In this document: piece after piece, positions 9,317 through 17,711 of the stretch
How the letters are laid out: each line of letters starts with the position of its first letter
Position numbering within the stretch: the stretch's first letter is position 1
NCBI GenBank assembly: GCA_910577465.1
Contig: CAJTMM010000025.1
Location: forward strand, 1 to 39,309
Direction: 5' to 3'
DNA from: an uncultured Muribaculaceae bacterium
GTDB lineage: Bacteria; Bacteroidota; Bacteroidia; Bacteroidales; Muribaculaceae
Length of the DNA: 39,309 nucleotides
Made by a program: the position numbers and the translations under genes
The notes under the pieces: model-generated
The model's database searches: none
What the model was told of the DNA's origin: nothing
What the model saw: only the letters and a program-made list of their open reading frames with translations

Positions 9317-10066
9317 TCAATTGAGGTTGCGCGATGTGGTGACTAATGAATATACCAATATGGGAAGTGCCTTGGCGCACTCCTCCATGGAGGGGAATAC
9401 TATGTCGGCTCCGGCATCCTCAAGTTCCTTCAGGGGGAGCGGTCCGGTGGATACTCCGATGGTGAATGCGCCCGACGCATTACCGGCCTCTATACCGAGG
9501 GGGGCGTTCTCTATGACTATGCATTCGTCGGGGGCGACGGCGGCTTTGGTCATTGCCATAAGGAAGGGTTCAGGATGGGGCTTGCCATGCTTGACATCGC
9601 GGGAGGTGACGCGCATGTCGTGAGTGAAGGCTCCGGGGAAGTCGGTGTCAAGCCGATTGAGGAGGGTGTTCTGCCCTGAGCCTGTGACCAGCACCCGCTT
9701 CACGCCTATGGATTTCAGGAATTCGAGCATATCCCGAGCTCCGGGCATCGGCTCAACGGGGGGCATGGCTGCAAACAGCTCAGTCTTGCGCCGGTAGAGG
9801 TCGGTCTTTTCCTGCTCGGTAGCTCCGCGGCGGAAGAAGCGGCGGAAGAGAATGTCGATGGTGGATGCTCCGGTGCGGCCCTCGTAGCGGAAGAAGTCGT
9901 CGAGTGGAGCGTCGATGCCCACCTCAGCCATCATCTGCTGCCAAGCGCGGGCATGGCGCGGCATGGAGTCGTAGAGCGTACCGTCCATATCAATAAGGGC
10001 GGCGCGCGGAATCACGTTGATATAATCGTTGCGTTCGAGAAAACGCTGTATGTAAGCACTGTACAT
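9317..10066 (-). CDS. HAD-superfamily phosphatase (beta-phosphoglucomutase-like subfamily)
   Basis: A 249-residue HAD hydrolase. The nucleophile motif is at Asp26/Asp28 (LIDMDGTLYDS), motif II is VLVTGSG, motif III Lys sits in KHGKPHPEPF, and motif IV is IENAPLGIEAGNASG. The order and the four-helix cap at about 40-100 fit the beta-phosphoglucomutase/phosphatase-like group (IA subclass), which dephosphorylates small sugar phosphates or related metabolites. The substrate is unknown. It sits 21 nt behind the AsmA-like gene and 3 nt before aroB, indicating one operon. The first 18 residues precede the conserved strand and are variable, so a slightly later start cannot be excluded. Confidence 0.88.
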   Translation of the reverse strand: MYSAYIQRFLERNDYINVIPRAALIDMDGTLYDSMPRHARAWQQMMAEVGIDAPLDDFFRYEGRTGASTIDILFRRFFRRGATEQEKTDLYRRKTELFAAMPPVEPMPGARDMLEFLKSIGVKRVLVTGSGQNTLLNRLDTDFPGAFTHDMRVTSRDVKHGKPHPEPFLMAMTKAAVAPDECIVIENAPLGIEAGNASGAFTIGVSTGPLPLKELEDAGADIVFPSMEECAKALPILVYSLVTTSRNLN

Positions 10067-10087
10067 AGGTGTAGCTTGTAGACTTGA

Positions 10088-13000
10088 TTATTTTTTCCTC
10101 TTTTTCTTTTTCGAGCCTTGCGGCAAGGTGGCTGTGGAGTCGGGCATGACGAAGCCTTCGGGAGCCTGCATGATACCCTGACGTATGAGTATGAGCGAAT
10201 CGGCATGGGAGATGGTGTCAGAGAGCGCGGAGTCGGAGCCTATAGCCACAGCATCGCGCTTGATTCCTGTCTGCAGGCCCTTGACACCTGCCTTGCGCAC
10301 ACCGCGCTTGAACAGACGCTCGATTTCATTCATGAGATTGACGCGCACGGTATCGGTGATGCGACGCGTAGAAGCTACCGATTTCTCATTGATGCGCGCC
10401 TTGCCCAGGCGTATCTTCATGTCGTCGGGGGTGCCTTTGATGTTGATGCCGAACTTGAATGGCAACGGCGATTTCAACACTGCCACATGGTAATCGAGGT
10501 TCAGGTCCATGTCGTTGCTGCCGCGCACGCCCAGCTTGTAGCGGTCCATGTCAAAGACGAAGGGGTAGAGGTCGAGCCAACCGTCATGGACGGTCATCTC
10601 CACCTCCATGCGGTCAATCATGTTGCGGTTTTTCTGCTTGAACATCATCCATTTTGCCAATGTGCGGAATGTCTCGGAGTCGAGCAGCACAAGGCTGTCG
10701 CCGGAAAGCTTTAGGGCGAGGTCGATGGTGTTGAATTTGAGGTTCATCAGCGAGTCAAGCTCGGATGTTATAGCCGCTTCTGCCGTGACGATTCCTTCGA
10801 CCTCCTTGAGCAGTGGCATTATGGTGTCGATCTGCGGAATCATGTTGAGGAACTCGCGCAGGTCGAGCCGTGAGATGTTGAGCCCGGCGGCAAAGCGCAT
10901 ATCGTCCTTGTTTGGGGCAGAGTAGAGGGCGGTGAGGTTCATGGTGCCGATATCGGTGCGGGCACGGAGCCTGTCGAGGTTCACGGCGCCGTCGTAGACC
11001 GAGACGAGCCCTTCGAAGCGGCGCAGCCATATATCATTGTAAAGGATGCGGCGGGCGCGCATACGGAAGTTGGCGGTGACATTTGCCGGCACCACAAAGG
11101 CGGCGCGCTCATCAGCGCTTACCTGGCTCTCCACGGATGCCTGGATGTGCTCGTCGGAACCGCTTTCGGCTATGTGACGTATCTCTCCGGCACTAAGCTT
11201 GTCGGCAAACACGGCTCCGCGCATGAGGGCGGCGGTAATCTCATTTATGTCGATGGTGTCGGATGACATATCGAAATCAAGCACTACGGGCGAGCCCCGG
11301 CGGGAGGTGATGGCACGCGAGATATTGCGCACGGCACCATTGAGCTTGAAGTCGCTGCGCCCTACCGTGTAGCGGGCATGGTGCAGCACAACGCTATCGG
11401 TGGAGAATGAGAGGTCTACGCTGTCAAGTCTGTTGCGCAAAGGGAAATAGGGTGTGAATACGCGGGCGCGGTTGACGGTGAAGGTGCCTTCTGCCTGCCA
11501 CAGGCGCAACCATGATTTCACGGAATTGTCGACACCGAAATCCATATTTTCACGCGCGGGCAATGTATCGGTGCGATGGCTCCGGCGCATACTCCGGAGT
11601 GTCATGGCAAGGAGTGTATCGCCCGAGAGCTCGGGATGCGACGCAGCGATAGAATCGTAACGCGCCTGCATACGCGCCGACATGGGGCGCCGCCCGCGCG
11701 GATGGAGGTCCATGGCGGCATGTCCGCCACGCATGGAAGCACGGTTGTATTTGTCGGCGTAGGCTATGGCGTCGGCGTTGATATCGAGTTTGAGAAGCGG
11801 GCTGCGCGCGTCGCTGTTGTAACGCTGTAGCGATGCGCCGACCACAGCGTCGTGGAGTAGCATCCGCACATGGTCGCTATCCGAGAGCATGGTCAGCAGC
11901 TCGGCTTTTATATTGGCTCCTATGGGGTTGATGCGCGTTGTATCGACCGACTGCGCAATGTTGCGCGTGCCTACTCCGGCACTTAACTTGCGGCCGGCAA
12001 GGTGCATGCCGCCGCCATGGAAGGCTACCGTGTCGATGGTAAGCGATGCGGTGAGCATGGAATCGACCTGAGCACCGTTGTAGGTGAGCGAGGAGCGTGT
12101 GCCCAAACGGAATTCGGCACGGCGGAGATATGCCTGCATGGAGTTGTCGCGCATATCCACATGGCAGTCGTCAAGCGTAAGAGTTCCGTCAATCTTCACT
12201 TTATGGAACTTCTTGGGGGTGAGATAGCTTTGTCGCAGCTGCACATCGGCAGTACCGCGCAACATGCCACGCAGTTCGAAGGGCAATTTATCCAACAGGA
12301 CGTTGGGGAGCCGGTCAAACGCTATGCCACCGTCGAACCGACCGTTGACATAGGGATCGGACATAGGTGTACGCACCGTGCCTGACAAATCGAAATCCAT
12401 GGCACGGCCCACCACATTAAGCCGTTTCACATCGATGGTGGAACGGTCGAGATCGGCACCGTCTATCATTGCCGACACGTCGGCGACTATACGATTGAGA
12501 TGCAGACGGTCATAGTCGAGATGCTTGGCAGCCAGACGCATTTGGGCATCGAGCACAGGCAACTCCGACTTAGCGGGAAGATATGGTTTGAGCAGCCGGG
12601 CTTTCAAGTACACGGCAAGGTCGGTATCGAGATTGACCAGCTCGCCACGGTATTGTTGGGGTATAAGGTCCACCACTTTCGATACTGCCAGTTCGGGGAC
12701 TTCTATGTCCAGTTCATGCACCGTGAGGGTGTCGTTCGCGGCTATCATGGCGTTGAACTTCACGCCCACTTCGCCAGCCGTAACATCGAAATCCTTCAGC
12801 CGCACCTCGGTAGGGTTAAGTTGATGCCACTCCACCGAACCGTTGAGTCCGAACCGCACAGGCAGCATCTCCAGAATGCCGGCTTTGCCGCCGGCTGCCC
12901 CTTCTATTGCCAAATCATAGACAGGAGCATCCTTGCCGCCGAGATGCGAGTCGGCAAGCGTAACGGTGAAATCAATGGAGTCGGCAAGCGAGCAGTAACG

Positions 13001-13594
13001 CACAGGAAAATCGCCTTCAATGGCAAAACGGTTGATAGACACACCCGGCATTACCGTGGTGCCACCATCCTCTTCCTCTTTTTCCGAGGGGGGTATTATG
13101 TCATAATTCGCCACCGAGTCGTTGACAGCAACAAGGTTGAGACGCGGCTGTGACAATATCACATCATACAGGGATATATTGCCGGTAGCCAATCCCAGAA
13201 CATTTATCCCTGCCGAAAAACGGCGTATGGCAAAGAGCGAATCGGCATACTGCGGCAACGAATCACGCACTGCGGGTGGCAATTCTTGCAGACGCTTGCT
13301 CACAATCTCCATATTGTCCACATCCACCTGAAGTTTTGGGAATGTGGACCAGAATGTAAGCTCGACACGTTCGGCATTGACATCGGCGTTGAGATATTCA
13401 CGCGCCACTCCCGTCACAATAGGCGTAAGGCGCTCAGGCGTGAGAATCCACACTACCAGACTCATCACCACCAGAAACAGCACTATCAGTACCGACACAG
13501 TGATACCGGTCCATTTGAGCAGCCGTAACCACCATGGACGACGTCGTTTAGCAGACGTAGCCATCTCTTTTTGTTCCATATTATCGTTATTCAC
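10088..13594 (-). CDS. Large AsmA-like membrane-anchored protein
   Basis: A 1168-residue protein with a basic N-terminus, one membrane segment at about 32-52 (GITVSVLIVLFLVVMSLVVW), and a very long extracytoplasmic part. The start of the AsmA-type domain follows the membrane helix (LTPIVTGVAREYLNADVNAERVEL), and repeated beta-strand units run to an AsmA C-terminal-like region near 850-1100 (TDIGTMNLTALYS, YHVAVLKSPLPFKFGINIKG). AsmA/YhdP/TamB relatives form hydrophobic groove bridges that move phospholipids between membranes, and that is the likely role here by homology. The C-terminus is highly basic (GSKKKKRKK), which is unusual. It is followed 21 nt later by the HAD gene. Confidence 0.85.
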   Translation of the reverse strand: MNNDNMEQKEMATSAKRRRPWWLRLLKWTGITVSVLIVLFLVVMSLVVWILTPERLTPIVTGVAREYLNADVNAERVELTFWSTFPKLQVDVDNMEIVSKRLQELPPAVRDSLPQYADSLFAIRRFSAGINVLGLATGNISLYDVILSQPRLNLVAVNDSVANYDIIPPSEKEEEDGGTTVMPGVSINRFAIEGDFPVRYCSLADSIDFTVTLADSHLGGKDAPVYDLAIEGAAGGKAGILEMLPVRFGLNGSVEWHQLNPTEVRLKDFDVTAGEVGVKFNAMIAANDTLTVHELDIEVPELAVSKVVDLIPQQYRGELVNLDTDLAVYLKARLLKPYLPAKSELPVLDAQMRLAAKHLDYDRLHLNRIVADVSAMIDGADLDRSTIDVKRLNVVGRAMDFDLSGTVRTPMSDPYVNGRFDGGIAFDRLPNVLLDKLPFELRGMLRGTADVQLRQSYLTPKKFHKVKIDGTLTLDDCHVDMRDNSMQAYLRRAEFRLGTRSSLTYNGAQVDSMLTASLTIDTVAFHGGGMHLAGRKLSAGVGTRNIAQSVDTTRINPIGANIKAELLTMLSDSDHVRMLLHDAVVGASLQRYNSDARSPLLKLDINADAIAYADKYNRASMRGGHAAMDLHPRGRRPMSARMQARYDSIAASHPELSGDTLLAMTLRSMRRSHRTDTLPARENMDFGVDNSVKSWLRLWQAEGTFTVNRARVFTPYFPLRNRLDSVDLSFSTDSVVLHHARYTVGRSDFKLNGAVRNISRAITSRRGSPVVLDFDMSSDTIDINEITAALMRGAVFADKLSAGEIRHIAESGSDEHIQASVESQVSADERAAFVVPANVTANFRMRARRILYNDIWLRRFEGLVSVYDGAVNLDRLRARTDIGTMNLTALYSAPNKDDMRFAAGLNISRLDLREFLNMIPQIDTIMPLLKEVEGIVTAEAAITSELDSLMNLKFNTIDLALKLSGDSLVLLDSETFRTLAKWMMFKQKNRNMIDRMEVEMTVHDGWLDLYPFVFDMDRYKLGVRGSNDMDLNLDYHVAVLKSPLPFKFGINIKGTPDDMKIRLGKARINEKSVASTRRITDTVRVNLMNEIERLFKRGVRKAGVKGLQTGIKRDAVAIGSDSALSDTISHADSLILIRQGIMQAPEGFVMPDSTATLPQGSKKKKRKK

Positions 13595-13636
13595 CTCGTC
13601 AATCTCTTTTTAAATTGGTTAACGGTTAATTGAATA

Positions 13637-14389
13637 TCACTGTTCAGCCCTGCCATACGCACCATCGCGCACCGTGATGTGGAAACAAGGCTGCTTATGC
13701 TCATGCTTCACCCAGCACTTACCCTCCGAACGCATAGCCAGCAACACTTCGGCAAGTATATTTTTAAGATCGATGGTAGAACGTGGTATGCGGTCACTGT
13801 CGGCAGCGAAACGCGAATAGCTTATATCCACCGTGGTGCCGAGCTGATGTACGGACGAATCCACGGCATTGCGGTTGCGCCGCCGCAGACGCGACACCGA
13901 CTCGGGTGTACGCAGCACGCTGGTAACCTTTATACGGTAATCGCCACCGCCACGCGCATCAAGCGAATCGCGGAAACGACTGCCTATCTCATGCAGCATG
14001 GCAGCACCCTCGGGTATCATAAACGGACGCGAATATGTGAGCGGTTCCACATAAAAGTCACGGCATGAAACCACCTTGACCAATGGACGGCGCATCTGCC
14101 AATGCGACCGCGTGTCGCCCAAAGGCTCGATACCTATCCGCTCGGCTTCCGCCCAATGCACATAGTTGCTGTCGTTGAACAGCCGCGCATAACTGCCAAG
14201 ATTCTTCACCGGCAGACTGATGGTAGGCTCAGGCATCTCAGCCAGCGGATGGTCAAACGCCGACACTGTATCACGAGCCAACTCATCCAAGGCTTCGCGC
14301 ACACCTGCCGCATAATAGCCATCGGCACCGCCACAACCACTGCACAACGACGCTGCACCAACCACTGCCAAATATAATAATTGTCTCAT
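13637..14389 (-). CDS. DUF5715-like lipoprotein with an M15 peptidase-type motif
   Basis: A 250-residue predicted lipoprotein (possible lipobox Cys19 in ASLCSGCGG). The C-terminal half resembles D-Ala-D-Ala carboxypeptidase/M15-like proteins: VTSVLRTPESVSRLRRRN, then SSVHQLGTTVDISY giving His171 and Asp178 as candidate zinc ligands, then Glu230 and His237 in HEHKQPCFHITV. In M15 enzymes the last pair is usually much closer together (ExxH), so activity is uncertain. This arrangement matches the Bacteroidales DUF5715 family as I recall it. It is first in the minus-strand operon, 42 nt before the AsmA-like gene, which suggests a shared envelope role. Confidence 0.8.
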   Translation of the reverse strand: MRQLLYLAVVGAASLCSGCGGADGYYAAGVREALDELARDTVSAFDHPLAEMPEPTISLPVKNLGSYARLFNDSNYVHWAEAERIGIEPLGDTRSHWQMRRPLVKVVSCRDFYVEPLTYSRPFMIPEGAAMLHEIGSRFRDSLDARGGGDYRIKVTSVLRTPESVSRLRRRNRNAVDSSVHQLGTTVDISYSRFAADSDRIPRSTIDLKNILAEVLLAMRSEGKCWVKHEHKQPCFHITVRDGAYGRAEQ

Positions 14390-14407
14390 AGCTTCTTTTT
14401 AAAACCG

Positions 14408-14438
14408 TAAAGGTACAAACTTCCACCGTAACCGACAA
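14408..14438 (-). promoter_or_regulatory. Putative promoter of the DUF5715-asmA-HAD-aroB operon
   Basis: On the minus strand, TTG (14438-14436) is followed after 20 nt by TACCTTTA (14415-14408). This is one base off the Bacteroidetes -7 consensus TAnnTTTG, with the correct spacing. It lies about 20 nt before the ATG at 14389, leaving a very short leader. Confidence 0.5.
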
Positions 14439-14551
14439 CCCTATTTTTCCAATCAGCCACGACACGCCACACCCGCACCATACGTTGCCACTATAATTAT
14501 ATGTAAACTATGGTGTATCGTAGTGATTTCGCAGGTTTTTGGCTGTGTGGC

Positions 14552-14582
14552 TTTTATTTTCGAGCAGGAAGTGGTAACTTTG
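14552..14582 (+). promoter_or_regulatory. Putative promoter of the RNA methyltransferase gene
   Basis: TAACTTTG at 14575-14582 is a perfect Bacteroidetes -7 element, with a T-rich -33 region (TTTT at 14552-14555) 19 nt upstream. Expected transcription start is near 14589, which places the true start codon at ATG 14605 and excludes the upstream in-frame TTG at 14590. Confidence 0.65.
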
Positions 14583-14604
14583 CAGCAAATTGACATTCTT
14601 GATT

Positions 14605-16212
14605 ATGCAGACGCAACAGTTTGAAATGGTGGCTAAGACTTTTCAAGGTCTTGAAGAGGTGCTTGCCGAGGAGCTTCGCCAATTAGGGGCGATAAATGTA
14701 GAACCCGGACGTAGAATGGTGTCGTTTGAAGGCGACCTTGCCATGATGTACCGCGCCAATATGTGTTGCCGTACTGCATTGCGCATTCTCAAACCTATAT
14801 ACAAATTCACGGCATCGGACCCCGACTCGCTTTACGAGATGATCAAGGAGTACGACTGGACCACCGTCCTGTCGCTCGACAAGACATTTTCCATCGACAC
14901 CGTGACCAATTCCGACGAGTTCACACACTCGCGATACGTGACCTACCGCGTAAAAGACGGTATAGTCGACTTTTTCCGTGACCGTATCGGTCCCGACAGC
15001 CGTCCGAAAGTGCGCCTGCAGGATGCCGATGTGATGATCAACGTACACATCTCGGGTGAGCGTGTGACAGTGTCGCTCGATTCTTCAGGCGAATCCCTCC
15101 ATAAACGCGGGTACCGTGTGGCCCAGACAGAAGCACCCATCAATGAAGTGCTCGCCGCCGGCATAATACTCAAAAGTGGATGGCGCGGAGACTGCCCGTT
15201 TGTAGACCCCATGTGCGGCAGCGGCACATTCCTCATCGAAGCCGCGCTTATAGCCGCCGGTATAAATCCCGGAGTGTACCGCCGTCGGTTTGCCTTTGAA
15301 TCATGGCCCGACTTCGATGCCGAGCTATTCGATTCCATATACAACGATGACAGCTCCGAACGCACTTTCGAACATAAAATCTACGGAGCCGATATTTCTC
15401 CGAAGGCAGTGGCTATAGCTACTGAAAACATCAAGAGTGCCGGTGTGGCAAAATACATAGACCTCAGCGTCAAACCCATCTCCCAATGGAAAGAAGCCCC
15501 GGCAGCCGGTGTACTTGTGACCAACCCCCCATACGGCGAACGTATCAGCGCCGATGACATGGACGGACTGTACGCCACCATCGGCTCGCAGCTCAAACAC
15601 GTATTCAAAGGATACCACGCTTGGATTATAGGCTACCGCGAAGAATACTTCAGCAAGATAGGGCTGAGCCCATCACTGAAAATGCCCCTGTTCAACGGTG
15701 CGTTGGAATGTGAGCTCCGCGAATACATAATATTTGAAGGCGATTATAAATCGTTCCGCAAAGAGGGTGGCTCGATACGCAACGGACAGCCCCGCCCCGA
15801 TAAGAAAGGAAGCCCACGCCGCATCTCCGATGACCAATGGCGTGCCGAAGCACGACGCGACGGCATGGGCGGACGTATGGCAAAGCCGTCATTTAAAGGC
15901 AAGGAACGTCGTGACAATGATCGGAACTACGACTCCAAATACCGTCCTACCAAAGGACGATTCGCCGACCGCCAGGATCGTGAAAGAAAAGATCGTGACA
16001 ACCGTCCGGAACGCGGCGAACGTAACGAAACCCGCAAACCATTCAACGAAGAAAATCCGCTGGCTATACGTAGAAACGAGAATGCGTTGAAAATGCTCAT
16101 AGGCAAGAAGCCATCTCTTCCCAAAGCCGACGGAGGTGTACTGCTGCGCCCCCGCCGCGGATGGAAACGCCCCGGCTCCACAGACAATAACGATTCCGAG
16201 CCGCAGCAATAA
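14605..16212 (+). CDS. THUMP-domain class I SAM-dependent RNA (guanine-N2-type) methyltransferase
   Basis: Probable rRNA methyltransferase of the RlmL/YpsC (UPF0020) group, acting on ribosomal RNA in the cytoplasm. The 535-residue product has an N-terminal THUMP region at about 1-155 (AKTFQGLEEVLAEELRQLG), the SAM-binding motif I DPMCGSGTFLIEAA starting at Asp201, and catalytic motif IV NPPYGER starting at Asn307, typical of N2-guanine or N6-adenine methylation. After about residue 375 a 160-residue tail is almost entirely charged (many Arg, Asp, Lys, Gly, Pro), ending in the basic block RPRRGWKRPG. The tail is probably disordered and RNA-binding. The start at 14605 agrees with the promoter just upstream and with the conserved N-terminus MQTQQFEMVAKTF. 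Confidence 0.9.
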   Translation: MQTQQFEMVAKTFQGLEEVLAEELRQLGAINVEPGRRMVSFEGDLAMMYRANMCCRTALRILKPIYKFTASDPDSLYEMIKEYDWTTVLSLDKTFSIDTVTNSDEFTHSRYVTYRVKDGIVDFFRDRIGPDSRPKVRLQDADVMINVHISGERVTVSLDSSGESLHKRGYRVAQTEAPINEVLAAGIILKSGWRGDCPFVDPMCGSGTFLIEAALIAAGINPGVYRRRFAFESWPDFDAELFDSIYNDDSSERTFEHKIYGADISPKAVAIATENIKSAGVAKYIDLSVKPISQWKEAPAAGVLVTNPPYGERISADDMDGLYATIGSQLKHVFKGYHAWIIGYREEYFSKIGLSPSLKMPLFNGALECELREYIIFEGDYKSFRKEGGSIRNGQPRPDKKGSPRRISDDQWRAEARRDGMGGRMAKPSFKGKERRDNDRNYDSKYRPTKGRFADRQDRERKDRDNRPERGERNETRKPFNEENPLAIRRNENALKMLIGKKPSLPKADGGVLLRPRRGWKRPGSTDNNDSEPQQ

Positions 16213-16258
16213 TCCCATAGACGGGTATCAATCACCGGCACTTACCAAGCCCCGAAAT

Positions 16259-16345
16259 CACAAAACAAGTTGGAAAAATGTGTAATTTCTCACATTTTTC
16301 CAACTTGTTTTGTGCAAATCATCACATTTTCCTAAGATAAGCGTT
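16259..16345 (+). repeat. Palindrome-plus-tail repeat, copy 1 (upstream of the ATPase gene)
   Basis: A perfect 24-bp inverted repeat, 16259-16282 and 16291-16314, separated by an 8-nt loop (TAATTTCT); the arms contain CAAGTTGGAAAAATGTG. A conserved tail follows to 16345 (AAATCATCACATTTT, then CTAAGATAAGCGTT). The same palindrome core and tail recur at 18614-18693 in the same orientation. The ATPase promoter begins exactly where the tail ends. The hairpin could also end transcription from the methyltransferase gene, but the conserved single-stranded tail is not explained by that. Confidence 0.9.
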
Positions 16346-16352
16346 ATATTTG
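16345..16352 (+). promoter_or_regulatory. Putative -7 element of the ATPase gene
   Basis: TATATTTG matches the Bacteroidetes TAnnTTTG consensus exactly and lies 24 nt before the ATG at 16377. No convincing TTG lies about 20 nt upstream; that stretch is inside the conserved repeat tail, which may itself serve as the recognition region. Confidence 0.55.
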
Positions 16353-16376
16353 CAGTAGAAAAGCATATTTATAGTC

Positions 16377-17711
16377 ATGGAAATAAGACGCGACATAATC
16401 ACACAATTAATCGATTGGAAAAACAAACCAAAACGAAACCCACTCATAATACAGGGGGCACGACAGATAGGGAAGACTTGGATTATGAAGCACTTCGGGC
16501 ATACACAATTCAAATACACGGCATATTTCAACTTCGATTCATCGCAAGAATTATGCAACGAATTTTCCGCCACTAAAGACCCCAAAAGAATATTGCGTCT
16601 ATTATCCCTATACACCGATGTACCACTCATCCCATCCGAAACCCTCATAATCTTTGACGAAATACAGGAATGCAACCCGGCATTAAACTCCCTCAAGTAT
16701 TTCCAGGAAGAGGCTCCGGGCTATCATATAATAGCAGCCGGTTCACTATTAGGCATCACATTGGGGAAAGACAGCTCATTCCCGGTAGGAAAGGTGGAAT
16801 TTCTAAAAATGTACCCGATATCATTCAAGGAATTCCTATACTCCGACGACCCAAAATGCTTTGACTATATAGACAATCTAACCGGATGGGAGGAATTGCC
16901 ACAGATTATCATAGGTAGACTCGAGGAATCATATAAACGATACCACGTATGCGGAGGTATGCCGGCGGCAGTAACCGCAATGCTTGACAACGAAGGCACC
17001 GGCAAAGTGGAGATGATTCTTCAGAACATACTGACTTCATATACACTTGATTTTTCGAAACACGCCCCGGCAAAAGACATCCCCCGCATAACGTCATTAT
17101 GGAACTCGATTCCATCGCAGTTGGCAAAAGAGAACAGAAAATTCTTATACCGTGTGGTCAAACCCGGTGCAAGAGCCCGCGAATATGAGGACTCGCTACT
17201 GTGGTTACAGCAAGCCGGACTGATTTACCGCATATTCTGTTGCAGCAAGCCTGGAATACCACTTAGCGCCTACGATGACCTGTCAGCATTTAAAATCTAT
17301 CTCCTCGATTCAGGACTGCTACGCGTCATGGCAAATCTGCCGGCAGAAATATGGTATGAGCCAACCGACACAGGTTATAACCTCTACAGTGAATTCAAGG
17401 GAGCATTGACCGAAAACGGCGTCCTTCAATCACTTGTAAATCAATTCAACACACTACCACGCTACTGGGTTTCCTCCGGAACTGCCGAAGTTGACTTCAT
17501 CCTCCAAAACAAAACAAGTGTCATACCGGCTGAAGTCAAGGCATCGGCAAACACATCCGGCAAAAGCCTGTCGGTTTACCACAACAAATATAATCCGGAC
17601 ATATCGATAATCTTCTCCCGTAAAAACCTGCGGTTCAAGGACGGCATCGCTTATATCCCACTATATCTTGCCGACTGGACAGCCCGACTTCTGTCATACA
17701 TCCAAGATTAA
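16377..17711 (+). CDS. AAA ATPase with DUF4143 (AAA_14 family)
   Basis: A 444-residue STAND-like P-loop ATPase. Walker A is GARQIGKT at 27-34 and Walker B is LIIFDEIQE with Asp94/Glu95. The middle resembles the AAA_14 core (YHIIAAGSLLGITLG, a sensor-like strand) and the C-terminal third is DUF4143, which has a PD-(D/E)XK nuclease-like signature: Asp373 (AEVDFIL) and Glu386-x-Lys388 (PAEVKAS). Families like this are common and multicopy in anaerobes, and their function is unknown. Codon use differs from neighbours (many AGA, ATA and TTA codons) and the gene is visibly AT-richer, suggesting transfer. It is preceded by repeat copy 1 and ends with zero gap against the convergent gene. Confidence 0.88.
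   Translation: MEIRRDIITQLIDWKNKPKRNPLIIQGARQIGKTWIMKHFGHTQFKYTAYFNFDSSQELCNEFSATKDPKRILRLLSLYTDVPLIPSETLIIFDEIQECNPALNSLKYFQEEAPGYHIIAAGSLLGITLGKDSSFPVGKVEFLKMYPISFKEFLYSDDPKCFDYIDNLTGWEELPQIIIGRLEESYKRYHVCGGMPAAVTAMLDNEGTGKVEMILQNILTSYTLDFSKHAPAKDIPRITSLWNSIPSQLAKENRKFLYRVVKPGARAREYEDSLLWLQQAGLIYRIFCCSKPGIPLSAYDDLSAFKIYLLDSGLLRVMANLPAEIWYEPTDTGYNLYSEFKGALTENGVLQSLVNQFNTLPRYWVSSGTAEVDFILQNKTSVIPAEVKASANTSGKSLSVYHNKYNPDISIIFSRKNLRFKDGIAYIPLYLADWTARLLSYIQD

Noticed and set aside
12500..13153. A 217-codon plus-strand frame inside the AsmA-like gene
   Set aside because: Antisense shadow with no domain or signal; the minus-strand gene is continuous over 1168 codons.
14477..14515. Short inverted repeat CACCATA...TATGGTG between the divergent genes near 14.5 kb
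   Set aside because: Seven base pairs with a loop of about 24 nt is within chance expectation; no operator role can be supported.
16259..16314. Reading repeat copy 1 only as a terminator of the methyltransferase gene
   Set aside because: It may well terminate transcription, but no T-run follows the stem and the conserved tail and second copy need another explanation.
16377..17711. Calling the ATPase a transposase or IS-element protein
   Set aside because: It has P-loop and DUF4143 features, no DDE or Tyr/Ser recombinase motif, and no target-site duplication could be identified.
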